NCBI RefSeq assembly: GCF_001514065.1
Contig: NZ_KQ948422.1
Coordinates: 496,001 to 560,000 of the forward strand
Reading direction: 5' to 3'
Source: Streptomyces antibioticus
GTDB taxonomy: Bacteria; Actinomycetota; Actinomycetes; Streptomycetales; Streptomycetaceae
DNA: 64,000 bases
A program made the position numbers and the translations under genes. This document shows positions 26,706-34,583 of the stretch, in pieces. A model generated the notes under the pieces. The model had not been told where the DNA came from. It made no database searches and saw nothing but the letters and a program-made list of their open reading frames with translations. Each line of letters opens with the position of its first letter. Positions within the stretch are counted from its first letter, which is position 1.

Positions 26706-27644
26706 TCAGGACGTCGGGGCCGAGTGGACGGAGGTGCCGCGGTCGGCGTCCCGGGACGTGCCACGGCCTGGCCGAGTCGTCCCCACGTCTCGGCCACGAG
26801 CAGTCAACCGCGAACGGCCGCGGCCGCCATGAGCGATCTCTACTCTCCCTCGCCACTTCCGCGCGCCCCGCCGACGTGCCGGTGGGCGGGATGCGCGCCG
26901 AGGGCGGCGAACCACGCTGCACGCCGCGGCGACCAGTACGCAGGCCACCGCGCCGTCCAGCCAGTAGTGGTTGGCGGTGGCCACGACGACCAGCAGGGTC
27001 ACGATCGGATGCGCCAGCCAGAGCCAGCGCCATCTGCCACGTGAGACGACGATCAGGGCGACGGCCACCACCACGGCCCATCCGACGTGCAGGGACGGCA
27101 TGGCCGCGTACTGGTTGGCCGTCGCGTCCGTGTGCGGATTCCCGTACACGGCGGGCCCCCACACGTGCGCGGTGTCGGTCATCCCCGCCCGCGCGAGCAT
27201 CCGCGGCGGCGCCAGCGGAGTCACCAGGTGCAGCAGCAGGGCGGAACCGGTCAGCAGCGCCATCACATTGCGGATCCACCGGTAGTGCGCGGGCCGGCGG
27301 CAGTACAGCCACAGCAGGAACAGACCCGTCGCGGGGAAGTGCACCCAGGCGTAGTAGCCGTTGGCCGCACGGATCGCTCCCTCGTGGTCCAGGAGGACGT
27401 CCTGCACGTGCTTCTCCGACGGCAGCCCGAGCATCCGCTCCCAGTGCCACACGCTCTCCGCGTTGTGGAACGCGGCACCGACGTTCCCGTCCGCGGCCAG
27501 CCGCCCGAACTTGTAGACGAGGAACAACACCAGCACCAGCGCCACCTCGCGCAGCGCGCGGCGCACCGCGGAGGGGCGCGCGGAGTCGTCAGGGCCTTCA
27601 CCGACGGGAGAGGCACGGGGAACGGGACGCATCGTGGACGGCAT
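26706..27644 (-). CDS. PAP2/inositolphosphotransferase-type membrane protein
   Basis: A 312-residue membrane protein with about six helices. The phosphatase signature appears as AMPSLHVGWA (second motif) and NHYWLDGAVA (third motif, His and Asp), with an altered first motif ahead. This spacing is typical of the Aur1/Ipt1-like branch that moves phosphate or phospho-inositol groups between lipids. A long arginine-rich cytoplasmic tail follows residue 235. The start at 27644 gives MPSTMRPVPRAS; the true start may lie a few codons downstream. It may act on membrane or cell-wall lipid phosphates. Confidence 0.82.
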   Translation of the reverse strand: MPSTMRPVPRASPVGEGPDDSARPSAVRRALREVALVLVLFLVYKFGRLAADGNVGAAFHNAESVWHWERMLGLPSEKHVQDVLLDHEGAIRAANGYYAWVHFPATGLFLLWLYCRRPAHYRWIRNVMALLTGSALLLHLVTPLAPPRMLARAGMTDTAHVWGPAVYGNPHTDATANQYAAMPSLHVGWAVVVAVALIVVSRGRWRWLWLAHPIVTLLVVVATANHYWLDGAVACVLVAAACSVVRRPRRASRPPARRRGARKWRGRVEIAHGGRGRSRLTARGRDVGTTRPGRGTSRDADRGTSVHSAPTS

Positions 27645-27759
27645 GAGAATCCTCGGGCAGCTCGGGGTTTCCGGCGGCGGCTGAGTCGCCGCTGCACCAC
27701 TGCTCCCGGTCTACGGCCGTCGGCACCGCGCCCACATCGGGGCCGCACCCCAGGATTTC

Positions 27760-27815
27760 GCCCCTGACACAAGAGCGCGCCGTCGTAGGGCGCAAGCCGG
27801 GCATGTGTCAGGGGC
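27760..27815. other. 56-nt stem-loop candidate between divergent genes
   Basis: Arms GCCCCTGACACA (27760-27771) and TGTGTCAGGGGC (27804-27815) are perfectly complementary over 12 bp. The 32-nt loop contains a smaller complementary pair (GCGCC and GGCGC). It lies in the 298-bp gap between the PAP2 and lipoprotein genes, which contains no gene. It may be part of the leader of the leftward PAP2 mRNA, a small RNA or a tiny inverted-repeat element. Confidence 0.45.
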
Positions 27816-27942
27816 TGGCGGGCCGGTTGGCTCAGCACGGAACGGTAACGAAGCAATGATCATGTGTAGTTGAATGATTGCGCACCGTAGCATCGCTGCC
27901 CCGGGTCCTCGCGTTTGAAGTCCCGGTGGGGCAGGGGGCGTT

Positions 27943-28821
27943 GTGACATTCCATTCTGGGGCGCGTTTACGGTGTGCCCGCGTCGTGGTGGCGGCCGGTG
28001 TGTGTGCGGGGTTGCTCGGCGTGCTGCTGACCGGGTGCTCGGCCGGCGGATCGCCCGACTCGGCAGGGACCGAAAGTACATCCGCGTCCGCGGCGGACAG
28101 TGCCACGCCGTCGCCCTCCACCGCCGAGTTCGCCTCCCCACCCGCGGATTCCCCTGCGGTCGAGGCCGAGACCGAGACCGCGGCCCTGCCCCCGTCGTCC
28201 TCCACGACCGACACTCCGCCGAGTGAGCCGACCGGTGCCTCCGCACTGTGGGGAAAGCAGTACAGCGGGACGGCGCAGGTCACGGTCGATGTGTACGACT
28301 ACTGCAGCGCCGACGGTTCACGGCGGTTCGCGGACACCCAGACGTACTCCATGAACACCACACTGGATCTCGGCCGCCCGCGCTCCGGCGGGGGCGAGAC
28401 CGAGGCCAACCCGTTCTCCCTGCTGCTCGCCGTGGGGCAGCCCTCCGAGGCGGGCGCGGTGTCGCTCTGGTCGTCGGCCGTCAGTACCGGTTCGAGCCAG
28501 GATCTCGCGGGGAACCCACGCGACCCGAACCTGCTGCTCACCTACTGGGAACTGGAGTGGGACGACGGCGATCTGAGCGGACGGCTCACCGACCCCCACA
28601 CCGAGCAGGCCGTCGCCCTCAACCTGCTCAACTGGCCCAGTCTCCTCGTCCCCTGCCGCTCCGACCTCGGCGAACTACCGGGCGGATACCCGCACGCCGT
28701 GGCCGAGGACGCGACGCTCGGCGGAGAGGTCGACGCTGGCAGTGCGACCCTGACAGCGCAAGGCAGCACCGGCGACGGCCAGTTGGAGTTCCGTTTCGAC
28801 TTCTCCGGGGCCTCGACGTGA
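27943..28821 (+). CDS. secreted lipoprotein of unknown function
   Basis: A 292-residue lipoprotein. The signal peptide ends in a lipobox, VLLTGC, with the lipid-bearing Cys at residue 32. A low-complexity Ser/Thr/Pro/Glu linker (35-95) reaches through the wall to a folded domain (about 100-292) that I do not recognise. Motifs in it include YSGTAQVTVDVYDYC and WELEWDDGDLSGRLTD. The GTG-started gene at 28876 follows after 54 bp and then a membrane peptidase, so the three are probably one operon. The start could be lower, but this one gives a complete signal peptide. Confidence 0.75.
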   Translation: MTFHSGARLRCARVVVAAGVCAGLLGVLLTGCSAGGSPDSAGTESTSASAADSATPSPSTAEFASPPADSPAVEAETETAALPPSSSTTDTPPSEPTGASALWGKQYSGTAQVTVDVYDYCSADGSRRFADTQTYSMNTTLDLGRPRSGGGETEANPFSLLLAVGQPSEAGAVSLWSSAVSTGSSQDLAGNPRDPNLLLTYWELEWDDGDLSGRLTDPHTEQAVALNLLNWPSLLVPCRSDLGELPGGYPHAVAEDATLGGEVDAGSATLTAQGSTGDGQLEFRFDFSGAST

Positions 28822-28875
28822 TCCGCGCGAGGCGACACGCGACGCCATCGGCGGCAATGGAAGACGGAGGGTTCT

Positions 28876-29640
28876 GTGGCCGGTGAGGACCTCGACCGGT
28901 GGGGGCTGCAGATAGCGCGCTGGGCGACACCTGACGAAACCGTCCTCGCCGCACAGATCACCCGCGCTTACGCCGCCGGAGGGAGCGCGCGCCGGGAGCT
29001 GTTCCGGACCGGGGGACTTGCGCCAGGCGGCTTCGGCGGCGGAGTCGTCACCCTGCTGCCCGAACTGCTGGACGCGCTGGCGTACGCCGCCGAAGCGGTC
29101 AAGGCAGCCCTGGCCAGCCAGGAGCTCGCCAATGCCGTGTCCGCAGCGGCCCTGCTGGTCAGCCTGCGGGCGCAGCGCACCGAGCCGGAACCGCGCCCGC
29201 CGTCCCACCCCGCGGCAGGCGCGGACGCCTCCGGCGGGCAGCCGCGACGGAGCGGCACAGAAACCGCGCATGCCCGCACGGACGAGGAGAACGCAGACGC
29301 CCCACCGCAGCCCTCCGCTGATGCCGTGTTGGCCGCCTTGCGCATCTGCGGACGGCTGCGCGCCCGGGGAGTCGACACCGCCACAGCCGAGGAACTCGTG
29401 GCCCAGCTGACCGCCCAGCTGCTGGCCTCCGAGGACCCGGGCGGCGCCGCGGCCTTCCTCGACGCCCTGGTGGCGAACGAGCCGCCCGAACCGGCCCCGC
29501 GCGGATCCCGACGCATGCTCGCCCCCGTGCGCCATCTGGCCGGTGCGCTCTTCGGCCTGCGGCGCCGCCGCCCAGTGCCCGGTGCCGATCCGATACCGGC
29601 GAGGCCTCCCACGACGACGGAGGAGACGGACGGCCCATGA
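28876..29640 (+). CDS. unknown cytoplasmic protein coupled to a membrane peptidase
   Basis: A 254-residue protein with a GTG start at 28876 and GGAGG 8 bp upstream. I do not recognise it. There are two helical regions (about 10-95 and 145-200) separated by a Pro/Ser/Ala-rich linker. The second contains LRICGRLRARGVDTATAEEL. The C-terminus is basic and then acidic. Its stop overlaps the peptidase start by four bases (ATGA), which indicates tight co-expression with it. It has no signal peptide or membrane helix. Confidence 0.65.
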   Translation: MAGEDLDRWGLQIARWATPDETVLAAQITRAYAAGGSARRELFRTGGLAPGGFGGGVVTLLPELLDALAYAAEAVKAALASQELANAVSAAALLVSLRAQRTEPEPRPPSHPAAGADASGGQPRRSGTETAHARTDEENADAPPQPSADAVLAALRICGRLRARGVDTATAEELVAQLTAQLLASEDPGGAAAFLDALVANEPPEPAPRGSRRMLAPVRHLAGALFGLRRRRPVPGADPIPARPPTTTEETDGP

Positions 29641-31514
29641 GCCCGGCGGATCCCGGTGGTCCGGCCCGACCGGCGCCCGGGCCCGCCGGCCGGCCCACAC
29701 GGCTGTCGGGGCCGCCGCCCTGGCTCTGGCTGACCCTCGGACTGTTCGCGGCACAGGTCCCGTTGCTGGTCGACTGGCTGGCGTGGACGGCGTCCTGGAG
29801 CGGGGCAGAGCACGGCCGCGGCCCTGCCCTGCTGACGGCACTGGCGCTGACCCTCGTACAGCTGCTCCCCGTCGTCTTTCTGCTGGCCGGCGTGGTCTCC
29901 GTGATCCCGCCCCAGCCACGGACGTGGTGGGTCGAGCGGCGCTACAAGTTGCAGCCGCCGGATCCCGAGCCGGACGGCACGCCGCACGTCTACGACCAGA
30001 TGCGGCGCTTCCTCACCCTCCAGGCGCCAGGCATCGAACTGCGGGTCACCGTGCGCCGGGACCTGCTCGCCCGCGTCTATCCCGGTGGCTGGCGCACCAC
30101 ACGAGTCGGCGTCTTCAGTCCACTGGTCAGCCTGTGGGAGCGGGACCGCGAGGCCGCCGAAGCGGTACTGCTGCACGAGATCGGCCACGTCCGGTACGGC
30201 GAGCAGCATGTCGCCGGGCTCGGCAGCCCGTTCACCGGCCTGGTCAGGGCCTGGCCGTACGTCTTCGTCGTGTTCGGCCTGCTGCCCCTGGCGCTGCTGG
30301 CCGCCTCCGGGAACGCCGCCGCTCCCCTGTTGTCCGCTCAGATCGTCCTGGTGGTCCTGAGCGTGCCCAAGGTCCTCCTGATCGTGGTCAGCGCGCTGTG
30401 GACGGCGGAACTGACCGCGGATGGGTATGCGGCCGGGACCGCCGTACACACAGCGCAGCAGCGGGCACTGAACGCCCTGTCGCAGTCCCCTCGCGACGCT
30501 CTGGCCCGGCTCTACCACCCGCCCGTGCGCATGCGCCTGTGGTTCACCGCCCGCTCCGAACGGCCGCTGCCTCAGCTCCTGTTGGTGCTCCTGTGGCCCG
30601 CGGCGGTGCTCACCGAAAACCTGCTCGACCTGTGCGGTGCCGCACTGGCCTACCGCCTGCTCGACGACGCGACAGCCGCCGACCCCACCCTCAAGGCTGT
30701 CTCACTCGCCCATGAACAGCTCGCCTCGGGCCCCACCTGGTGGGCGATGCTGGGCACGCTCGCCGCCTGGCCCCTGCTCACCGGCGTCTGGGCCCGGCTG
30801 TGGGGGTGGCGTGGGCGGCCGGTCGCGACCGTCTCCCGCGCCCTGTACGCGACCTCCGCTCTGCTCCCCGCGCTGATTCTGATCCTCGGACTCCTCCTTG
30901 CCGGCCCGAAGCCTGGCGCGCCCTCGCAGGCCGATTCCCGCGTTTCGGATGCCGTGACCGGTGCTCCGGCAGGCGGCAGCGCGGCCGCAGGGCCCACGCT
31001 GCCGACGCCCTGCCCCAGTGCTTCGAAGCCGGCGGCTCCCATCCGACCCGAAGGGCTCCCGTCCTTCGACACCCCGGTGCCGGACACCCCGGGCTCCCCC
31101 GCACCCGCCGACAACCGGCTGCGCTTCTTCCGCACGCTCCGCGTCTCCTCGATAGAGCTGCTGTCCGGCTCACTCACGCAGGCGCAAGGCACGGCGGACC
31201 GACTCGCCCATGCCCGATGGACGCTGACCCCCGACGGGACGCTCACCGCCACGGGCGCCGACCTCCCCGAACTGCGCACCACCGTCGTGCACGACGGCAC
31301 ACTCGTCCTGCGCGGCGAGCGCACCCGGACCACGGACGTCAGCGCCACCACCACCTGGGTGGACGCGCGGCTGCACACACAGGCGGGCCGTACCGCACGA
31401 CTCGACCTGATCCGCGCGGCGACCGGCATCACACACGCCGTCGTCGCCTGCCAGGAATTCGACTCCACCGTCACCACCGCCGCCCGACTGACCCTGCAAC
31501 TCGAAGAGCGATGA
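29637..31514 (+). CDS. membrane zinc peptidase (M48/M56-like) with extra C-terminal domain
   Basis: A 625-residue integral membrane protein. Helices near 30-50 and 65-90 are followed by the zinc motif HEIGH (His180, Glu181, His184) and, after two helices, a third ligand candidate in ELTADGYA (about residue 259). Further helices lie at about 310-330, 365-385 and 400-425. A Pro/Ala/Ser linker and an outside domain (470-625), rich in beta strand and unknown to me, follow. The length is about twice that of an ordinary HtpX-type M48 enzyme. It is coupled to the preceding unknown gene. It may cut a membrane or surface target sensed by the C-terminal domain. Confidence 0.75.
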   Translation: MSPADPGGPARPAPGPAGRPTRLSGPPPWLWLTLGLFAAQVPLLVDWLAWTASWSGAEHGRGPALLTALALTLVQLLPVVFLLAGVVSVIPPQPRTWWVERRYKLQPPDPEPDGTPHVYDQMRRFLTLQAPGIELRVTVRRDLLARVYPGGWRTTRVGVFSPLVSLWERDREAAEAVLLHEIGHVRYGEQHVAGLGSPFTGLVRAWPYVFVVFGLLPLALLAASGNAAAPLLSAQIVLVVLSVPKVLLIVVSALWTAELTADGYAAGTAVHTAQQRALNALSQSPRDALARLYHPPVRMRLWFTARSERPLPQLLLVLLWPAAVLTENLLDLCGAALAYRLLDDATAADPTLKAVSLAHEQLASGPTWWAMLGTLAAWPLLTGVWARLWGWRGRPVATVSRALYATSALLPALILILGLLLAGPKPGAPSQADSRVSDAVTGAPAGGSAAAGPTLPTPCPSASKPAAPIRPEGLPSFDTPVPDTPGSPAPADNRLRFFRTLRVSSIELLSGSLTQAQGTADRLAHARWTLTPDGTLTATGADLPELRTTVVHDGTLVLRGERTRTTDVSATTTWVDARLHTQAGRTARLDLIRAATGITHAVVACQEFDSTVTTAARLTLQLEER

Positions 31515-31698
31515 GGCACACACCAGCCGGTGACCGCAGTCAGGCGGTTGGCAGACTCGGCCTGTCCGCCACCGCGCACGCCACCGATTTCCACCGTGAC
31601 CCGCCAACAACGGGGCGGGCACCTGCGGAACAATGCGCATGACAATCTTGTGGGCGGCTGGAGGGTTCTGGTCGCCCCGCCCAAGAGGGGACCCCCAC

Positions 31699-32547
31699 GT
31701 GAGAAGACCTCTCGTCGCCGCGCTCTTCGTTCTGGCCGTCGCCGGGACGGGCGCGGCGCCCGCGGGCGCGGCGTCTTTCGGCGTCACGCCCGCGGCCAGG
31801 ACCACCGCGCAGACGGCCAATGCCGTCAGCCTCGCCGGTACCGTGGCTCTGAGCAACTGCTCCGGCTCGCTCGTCCGCTTCCCTCAATCAGTGGACACCG
31901 ACCCGGCGTTGGTGCTGTCCAACGGCCACTGCAGCAGTCTGATGGACCCCGGCGTGGTCATCACCAACAGGGCCGCCAACCGGCCGTTCGGCCTGCTCGA
32001 CTCCTCGGGCGCTCGGGTCGCCACGCTGAATGCCGAAAAACTCGCGTACGGGACGATGACCGACACGGACGTGGCGGTCTACCAGCTCCCCACCACCTAC
32101 GCGGCGATCAAGAACTCGTACGGCCTGTCCGCCCTGACCGTGAGGGATACGCCGCCGACCGTCGGCACCGCCGTCACCGTGGCGTCCGGCCCCTGGAAGA
32201 AGCTCCTGGACTGCGACATCGACGGGTTCGCGTACCGCCTCAAGGAAGGCAAGTGGACCTGGAAGGAGTCGGTTCGCTACACCCCCGCCTGCCAGACCAT
32301 CGGCGGTACCTCCGGCTCACCGGTGATCGACCGGTCCACCGGTGAGATCGTCGCCGTACACAACACCGGCAACGAGAACGGCGCGTCCTGCACCCTGGAC
32401 AACCCCTGCGAGGTCGACCCGGACGGCAAGGTGACCGTCCGCAAGGGCATCAACTATGCCGCGCAGACCTATCAGTTGCCGGCCTGCTTCACGACCGGCA
32501 ACCAACTGGATCTGAGCGCTCCCGGGTGCACCCTCCCGAAGCCGTAG
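31699..32547 (+). CDS. secreted trypsin-like serine protease
   Basis: A 282-residue exported protease. The GTG at 31699 (AGAGGGG upstream) gives a signal peptide VRRPLVAALFVLAVAG ending near residue 25. The triad is His77 in LSNGHCS, Asp124 in TDTDVAV and Ser205 in GGTSGSPV. The Cys pairs at 54, 78 and 171-199 and a short C-terminal extension are typical of small Streptomyces serine proteases. An upstream in-frame ATG at 31633 is less likely because it adds non-signal text. It faces the M4 protease gene across a strong terminator. Confidence 0.85.
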   Translation: MRRPLVAALFVLAVAGTGAAPAGAASFGVTPAARTTAQTANAVSLAGTVALSNCSGSLVRFPQSVDTDPALVLSNGHCSSLMDPGVVITNRAANRPFGLLDSSGARVATLNAEKLAYGTMTDTDVAVYQLPTTYAAIKNSYGLSALTVRDTPPTVGTAVTVASGPWKKLLDCDIDGFAYRLKEGKWTWKESVRYTPACQTIGGTSGSPVIDRSTGEIVAVHNTGNENGASCTLDNPCEVDPDGKVTVRKGINYAAQTYQLPACFTTGNQLDLSAPGCTLPKP

Positions 32548-32557
32548 CGCGGTTCCG

Positions 32558-32585
32558 GTTCCGGTCCCGGATTCGGGACCGGAAC
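32558..32585. terminator. bidirectional terminator between two protease genes
   Basis: Perfect 12-bp stem GTTCCGGTCCCG (32558-32569) and CGGGACCGGAAC (32574-32585) with a 4-nt loop, in the 70-bp gap between convergent genes. Confidence 0.8.
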
Positions 32586-32617
32586 GGCCGTGGAACGGGC
32601 CCGGTGCGGGGTGATGC

Positions 32618-34267
32618 TCATTTCACGTTGACCGCGCTCCAAGCCGCCGCCACCGTGCTGTACTCCGTGCTGTTCGCGCCGTAGAGGTCCCGAGCCGCGT
32701 TCAGGGTGGCCGCCCTGGCTCCCGCGTAGTCCGTCGAGGACGTCGTGTAGACGGTCAGTGCGCGATACCAGATCGCGCCGAGTTTGGCGCGGCCGATGCC
32801 GGTGACGGTCGAGCGGTCGTACGTCGGGGAGTCGTAGGTGACGCCGTTGATCGTCTTGGGGCCGCTGCCCTCCGCGAGCAGGTAGGCGAAGTGGTTGGCG
32901 ACGCCGGAGGAGTAGTGGACGCTCAGGTTGGCGACCGAACTGCTCCAGTAGTCCGCGGACCCGCCGTCCTTGCTCGGCTTGTCCATGAAGCGCAGGGCCT
33001 CCTGCGGGTAGCGGGAGCGGACGATCTTCTCGCCGATCAGGTAGTCGCCGGGGTCTTGCGGATTGTCCGCGTAGAACTCCACCAGTGTTCCGAAGATGTC
33101 GGACGTCGCCTCGTTGAGGCCGCCGGATTCGCCCCGGTAGACCAGTCCGGCGGTTTTCGACGTCACGCCGTGGGTCATTTCATGGGCGGCCACGTCGAGT
33201 TCGGCCATCGGTCCGAAGTGGGTGCCGTTGCCGTCGCCGTAGGTCATGCAGAAGCAGTTGTCGTCCCAGAAGGCGTTGGAGTAGTTGGTGCCGTAGTGGA
33301 CGCGGTTGTAGGAGCCCTTGCCGTCGTTGGCGATGCCGTTACGGCCGTGGACGTCCTTGTAGTAGTCCCAGGTCATGGCGCTGCCGTACTGGGCGTCGAC
33401 GGCGACCGTCGAACGGTCGGTGCTCTCGCCCGTGCCCCAGTGGTTGTCGTCGTCGGTGAAGGGGTTCACGGGGGTTCGGCTGCCGCAGGTGCCGCCGGTG
33501 CACAGGTCGGTCTTGTCGCCCGCGTCGCCGGTGTAGGTGTTGCCGCGTGTGGGGTCCTTGAGCTGGTGGGCCGCCCCTATGCGGGTCGTCTCCAGCGCGA
33601 CTGTGCCGCCGTACAGTGACCGGCCGTCGCCGGTGGCTGTCTCCCTGGTCTCCCAGGTGTCGATCCGGGCGCCGGTACGGGCGTCGGTCAGCACCGTGCG
33701 GGCGACCGGGTTTCCGGACGAGTCCATGGCGACGACGTCCGTGCGCCAGGCCAGTCTCGGGGCATCGTGCAGGGCGTCGACAATGAGCCGGGGCTCGGCT
33801 ACCTTCACCTGCTTCAGCGCGTCGCCGGAGTAGGCCGCGCCCAGCACGTCGACGGCGAGGTCGGCCGCCGTGGAGGCCGGCACCTTCGGAGTGATCCCGG
33901 GGAGCGAGATCGCCGCCCTCGTCGCCCTGTCCACGCCGCGGTATGTGCCGTCCGGCGCCAAGTGGATGACGAAGTCGCCGCCGAGGACGGGGAGTTGACG
34001 GTAGCTGCGGTCGTAGCGGACGTGCTGGGATCCGTCCTCGTCGACGACCACGTCACGCACGGACGTGCTCTGTGCGGGGGTGAGCCCCAGGGCCGCGGCA
34101 TGGTCGGCCAGGACTGTCGCGGCGTCCTCCAGGGCGGCGCTACGGGTCGGCCCGTCCGCCGCGTCGGCGGCCGGCGAGAGTCCGGCGGCCAGAAGTGTGG
34201 CCGCGGTGGCGGCGATGCCGGCGGTGGCGAGACCGGAGCCTCGGACGCGCTGCCGTATCCGACTCAT
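32618..34267 (-). CDS. thermolysin-type M4 metalloprotease, secreted
   Basis: A 549-residue preproprotease. A signal peptide (1-38) and an FTP-type propeptide (about 45-200) precede the mature domain. The zinc site is HEMTH (362-366, catalytic Glu363) with third ligand Glu386 in GLNEATSD. The substrate-binding His is in SGVANHFAYLL. This matches the griselysin/neutral-protease group of Streptomyces. The start at 34267 gives MSRIRQRVRGSG; a TTG immediately before it is an alternative. It is convergent with the serine protease at 31699 and divergent from the MMPL gene. Confidence 0.92.
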   Translation of the reverse strand: MSRIRQRVRGSGLATAGIAATAATLLAAGLSPAADAADGPTRSAALEDAATVLADHAAALGLTPAQSTSVRDVVVDEDGSQHVRYDRSYRQLPVLGGDFVIHLAPDGTYRGVDRATRAAISLPGITPKVPASTAADLAVDVLGAAYSGDALKQVKVAEPRLIVDALHDAPRLAWRTDVVAMDSSGNPVARTVLTDARTGARIDTWETRETATGDGRSLYGGTVALETTRIGAAHQLKDPTRGNTYTGDAGDKTDLCTGGTCGSRTPVNPFTDDDNHWGTGESTDRSTVAVDAQYGSAMTWDYYKDVHGRNGIANDGKGSYNRVHYGTNYSNAFWDDNCFCMTYGDGNGTHFGPMAELDVAAHEMTHGVTSKTAGLVYRGESGGLNEATSDIFGTLVEFYADNPQDPGDYLIGEKIVRSRYPQEALRFMDKPSKDGGSADYWSSSVANLSVHYSSGVANHFAYLLAEGSGPKTINGVTYDSPTYDRSTVTGIGRAKLGAIWYRALTVYTTSSTDYAGARAATLNAARDLYGANSTEYSTVAAAWSAVNVK

Positions 34268-34583
34268 CAATGTCTGCTGTCTCCTGACGAAGGGGCCGTG
34301 GGCCGTGGGGCCCATAAGGAGCAAGCCCGGGGCGGTGCATGACAGTGCGCTGAAGCGGCGCTGATCTTGCCCTGGCATTCAAGGGGGCGCAGGACTGTCA
34401 TGTCCATACCCTCACGGCATTTGGCCTCTCAAGTCCCTTGCGGCCAGGCGCAGTTGTGCGCGGGCTCTTTCGGGAGTGTTCGGCCGACCGGCCTGAGCAG
34501 CGCATTAACAGTCGCCTCAGGTTCGCTCAGTAGGAACTAGCCCGTCCAGACAAGCGAGGCAACACGTATGGAGGAGGCTAGTG
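34268..34583. other. divergent promoter region, no gene seen
   Basis: 316 bp between the M4 protease and MMPL genes. No open frame with family likeness is present. A GC-rich palindrome-like stretch GGCCGACCGGCC lies near 34480. No clear operator can be defined. Confidence 0.5.
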
